A stretch of 6,811 nt of DNA, taken from positions 1 to 6,811 of the forward strand of contig JAIELR010000252.1 of assembly GCA_019752835.1 (NCBI GenBank), written 5' to 3'. This document shows positions 4,912 through 6,811 of this stretch, piece by piece (the first letter of the stretch is position 1; each line of letters begins with the position of its first letter). The DNA is from Gammaproteobacteria bacterium (GTDB lineage Bacteria > Pseudomonadota > Gammaproteobacteria > UBA1113). The notes beneath the pieces were generated by a model. It saw nothing but the letters and a program-made list of their open reading frames with translations, had not been told where the DNA came from and made no database searches. The translations under genes and the position numbers were made by a program.

Positions 4912-6750
4912 ATGCCCATGACAGAAGACGAACTTAAAGCAATTAAACAGGCTGTTAATAACGGAAAAATTGCATTTTTAGCATATATAGATGCTCAAGG
5001 AGCAGCTTTTTCTATCGATGAATTTAAAGCAGCGATTGCAACCTATCCAGCAGTACTTACGAAATTAAATCTGAATAGCATAGGCTTATATTTTGACGAA
5101 AAGCCACTTTTAAAACCACATAAAAATTATTTTTATAAATTAGCTGGCGATAAAGGTTTGCCAATTGCAATGTTAAACTATTGCATGACTTTCCCTCAAA
5201 ACAATATGGCGCTATATCTTGCTGAAATTCAACTATATCTTCAACGAATTACTGACAATGATCTCCCGTATTTTTCCTTACTTTCACAATATAAAACAGG
5301 TAATCTCTATAAAAAAATTCGCGACAATGGGGGAAACTGCAATAACAAGGATAAAGATATTTTTTTATCTACTATAGAACATTGCGAAGCTAAATTGGTA
5401 ACTGATCCAAACGATCCTACAGCAACAGATACTAAAAAAAAATGTTATGATAGATTAGAAGAAATTGCTGAATCGGAGATCGATACATTTCTTGCATCAC
5501 GAGTTCAAAATCCAATATTAGCAAAATCAAACAGAAAAAACTTAATAGGCTTTATTAACGTATCAAATAGTATAGAAATATATAACAAAATGCTGCTGAA
5601 AATATACAAAAAAATAGCAAATAATAGATATGATTTACTTTATGAAAAATGCCAGTTAGATTTAGCAACAAACGAGCAAGTAAGCGCAGCTAAAAATGTC
5701 TTAAAGATACTTAAGAAGTATGATAAGAAGTATAATACTGTTGGTATTGAAAATAAAATCATCAAGCGCCAGTATAAAGCAATGGCTCTCTTTTTTAACC
5801 CCAAAAGAGGACACCAACAACGGACAGATATTAAAAATACAGCAAGAGAACTCTATAAGCGGAGACGGGGCAAAGATATTGCAAACCCCATTAATATAAT
5901 GGATATACCTGCGCGTAAGCTTATTGCTGCCCATAAAGCCGTTTTAGGGATAGGAAAAGCGGATTGGGTGGAGGACCTACCAATAATGGGCAATCGATAT
6001 ACGCATACAGAAACAGTAGCATTATCTCCAATGGTATCTGTTCAGTATTGCCAAAAAATTAATGCTAGTCTTAATCATGAAGGTGATTTTTTTAATGCGG
6101 CTTTATCTAATTATACGGCGATTTATACATCATTGGCTGCCCTAACAAATAGCACAGTTGCATTACCTAATACTGATAATGAAAAAACATTAGCACAACA
6201 TATGCTAAATTATGCTCGAACAGGAGTATTACCTAGTTTAGATGAATTAAGAACAATAAATTTAGGACTAGTAGACAATGATTATATAAAAATAGGGAAA
6301 ATTTTTCATCATGTTCTTGTACAGGAAATTTATCGTTGGTCATATCCTAGGGATGATGATTTTAAATTTCCGTGGGCTCTCGCTCAATCACGGGCGATTA
6401 AGTTAATCGTTTGTGGCAAAATCACGTTGCATGATGTATTCAGTCAATATGCTCCTTATGGCATTTTTACGGGAACATTGCTTTATAATAATAAAGATAC
6501 AGTGAGGAAAAAAATCATTCGGATAAATAAACTGTATGAAGAACATGTCACTCAAAATGCCATTTCTCCTCCTCTAATAAACAAATATATCGCGCAAGCT
6601 GATAATTTTCGAATTTTTTCAAAGCCTACCGCACTACGCGTAGAATTAGCAGAAACCTTTGGTTCTGATACTGATAGTGACACTGAGGGTTATGATTCGA
6701 GTGATGCCGAGGACGACTTACTGAAAGCTGTGGATGCATTGAGAATATAG
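4912..6750 (+). CDS. Large uncharacterised protein (612 aa) with acidic Ser/Asp/Glu C-terminal tail
   Basis: No known domain is recognised across 612 residues. ATG 4912 is chosen because AGGAG (4898-4902) lies 9 nt upstream. The protein is soluble, with no signal peptide or clear membrane segment, and mostly helical. Residues 72-92 (NYFYKLAGDKGLPIAMLNYCM) look like one degenerate Sel1/TPR-type helical repeat. A lysine-rich helical stretch spans about 229-290, and a basic KRRRGK cluster lies at 316-321. A conserved-looking block KADWVEDLPIMGNRYTHTE runs 349-367. The tail 584-602 is highly acidic (nine Asp/Glu in 19) and is followed by DDLLKAVDALRI. In Legionella and Coxiella, Dot/Icm effectors often end in an acidic (E-block-like) segment with hydrophobic residues near the terminus, so an effector role is possible. 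This is inference, because the host and its secretion system are not visible. Codons are AT-richer than in wbpA and the MFS gene, with long A and T runs, including nine As at 5434-5442. This suggests later acquisition. Confidence 0.85.
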   Translation: MPMTEDELKAIKQAVNNGKIAFLAYIDAQGAAFSIDEFKAAIATYPAVLTKLNLNSIGLYFDEKPLLKPHKNYFYKLAGDKGLPIAMLNYCMTFPQNNMALYLAEIQLYLQRITDNDLPYFSLLSQYKTGNLYKKIRDNGGNCNNKDKDIFLSTIEHCEAKLVTDPNDPTATDTKKKCYDRLEEIAESEIDTFLASRVQNPILAKSNRKNLIGFINVSNSIEIYNKMLLKIYKKIANNRYDLLYEKCQLDLATNEQVSAAKNVLKILKKYDKKYNTVGIENKIIKRQYKAMALFFNPKRGHQQRTDIKNTARELYKRRRGKDIANPINIMDIPARKLIAAHKAVLGIGKADWVEDLPIMGNRYTHTETVALSPMVSVQYCQKINASLNHEGDFFNAALSNYTAIYTSLAALTNSTVALPNTDNEKTLAQHMLNYARTGVLPSLDELRTINLGLVDNDYIKIGKIFHHVLVQEIYRWSYPRDDDFKFPWALAQSRAIKLIVCGKITLHDVFSQYAPYGIFTGTLLYNNKDTVRKKIIRINKLYEEHVTQNAISPPLINKYIAQADNFRIFSKPTALRVELAETFGSDTDSDTEGYDSSDAEDDLLKAVDALRI

Positions 6751-6811
6751 CGATTTATTCATTATTAACTTCGGCTTTGACGATTCCGCCAGGTATACAT
6801 TTTTATTAGTG
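6751..6811. other. Downstream end of window, no feature recognised
   Basis: The 61 bases after the large gene contain no GC-rich hairpin with a T-run and no start codon with a plausible ribosome-binding site. Whether the transcript continues beyond the window cannot be told. Confidence 0.4.

Noticed and set aside
4862..4921. A 19-codon frame (MMSLLEHKYIVNRSFILCP) ending over the start of the large gene
   Set aside because: It is very short with only a weak AGGCG upstream. It could couple translation, but nothing separates it from chance.
5701..5934. A 77-codon minus-strand frame inside the large gene
   Set aside because: It lies wholly antisense to a convincing long gene and has no ribosome-binding site or recognisable protein features.

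Overview
The window looks like a stretch of chromosome from a gammaproteobacterium, most plausibly an intracellular or amoeba-associated member of the Legionellales (Legionella, Coxiella, Berkiella or Aquicella type). That assignment is inference. It rests on the style of the MFS transporter, a low-to-moderate GC content, a small DUF1993 gene, and a large unrecognised protein with an acidic C-terminal tail. No rRNA, tRNA, CRISPR array or complete insertion sequence was seen.

Left part (1-2511, all on the minus strand). The window opens with the N-terminal 106 codons of a protein carrying endonuclease/exonuclease/phosphatase (EEP, DNase I-like) motifs in an unexpected order, SDHLP before SWNV. 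Next is a complete DUF1993 gene whose Shine-Dalgarno region lies inside a strong hairpin. Then comes a complete UDP-N-acetylglucosamine 6-dehydrogenase gene (wbpA type), which supplies the UDP-GlcNAcA precursor for surface polysaccharide. No other sugar genes are nearby.

Middle part (2512-4176). A divergent intergenic region holds overlapping promoter-like boxes and a 146-bp imperfect palindrome that looks like a REP/MITE-type repeat. It leads into a plus-strand 12-segment MFS transporter. That gene ends in an intrinsic terminator whose left arm lies in its last codons. The right arm and T-run lie in a short relic that reads as the C-terminus of an APC-family amino acid permease, so this is an old rearrangement or deletion scar.

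Right part (4190-6750). Two sigma70-like promoters precede a compact three-gene plus-strand set. It contains a 75-aa ribbon-helix-helix-like protein, an overlapping small two-TM membrane protein, and a 612-aa protein of unknown function. The last gene is visibly AT-richer than wbpA and the MFS gene and has an acidic Ser/Asp/Glu tail. This is the accessory-looking segment and the best candidate for something undescribed: a self-regulated cassette, possibly delivering a secreted effector. Nothing in the sequence proves that role.
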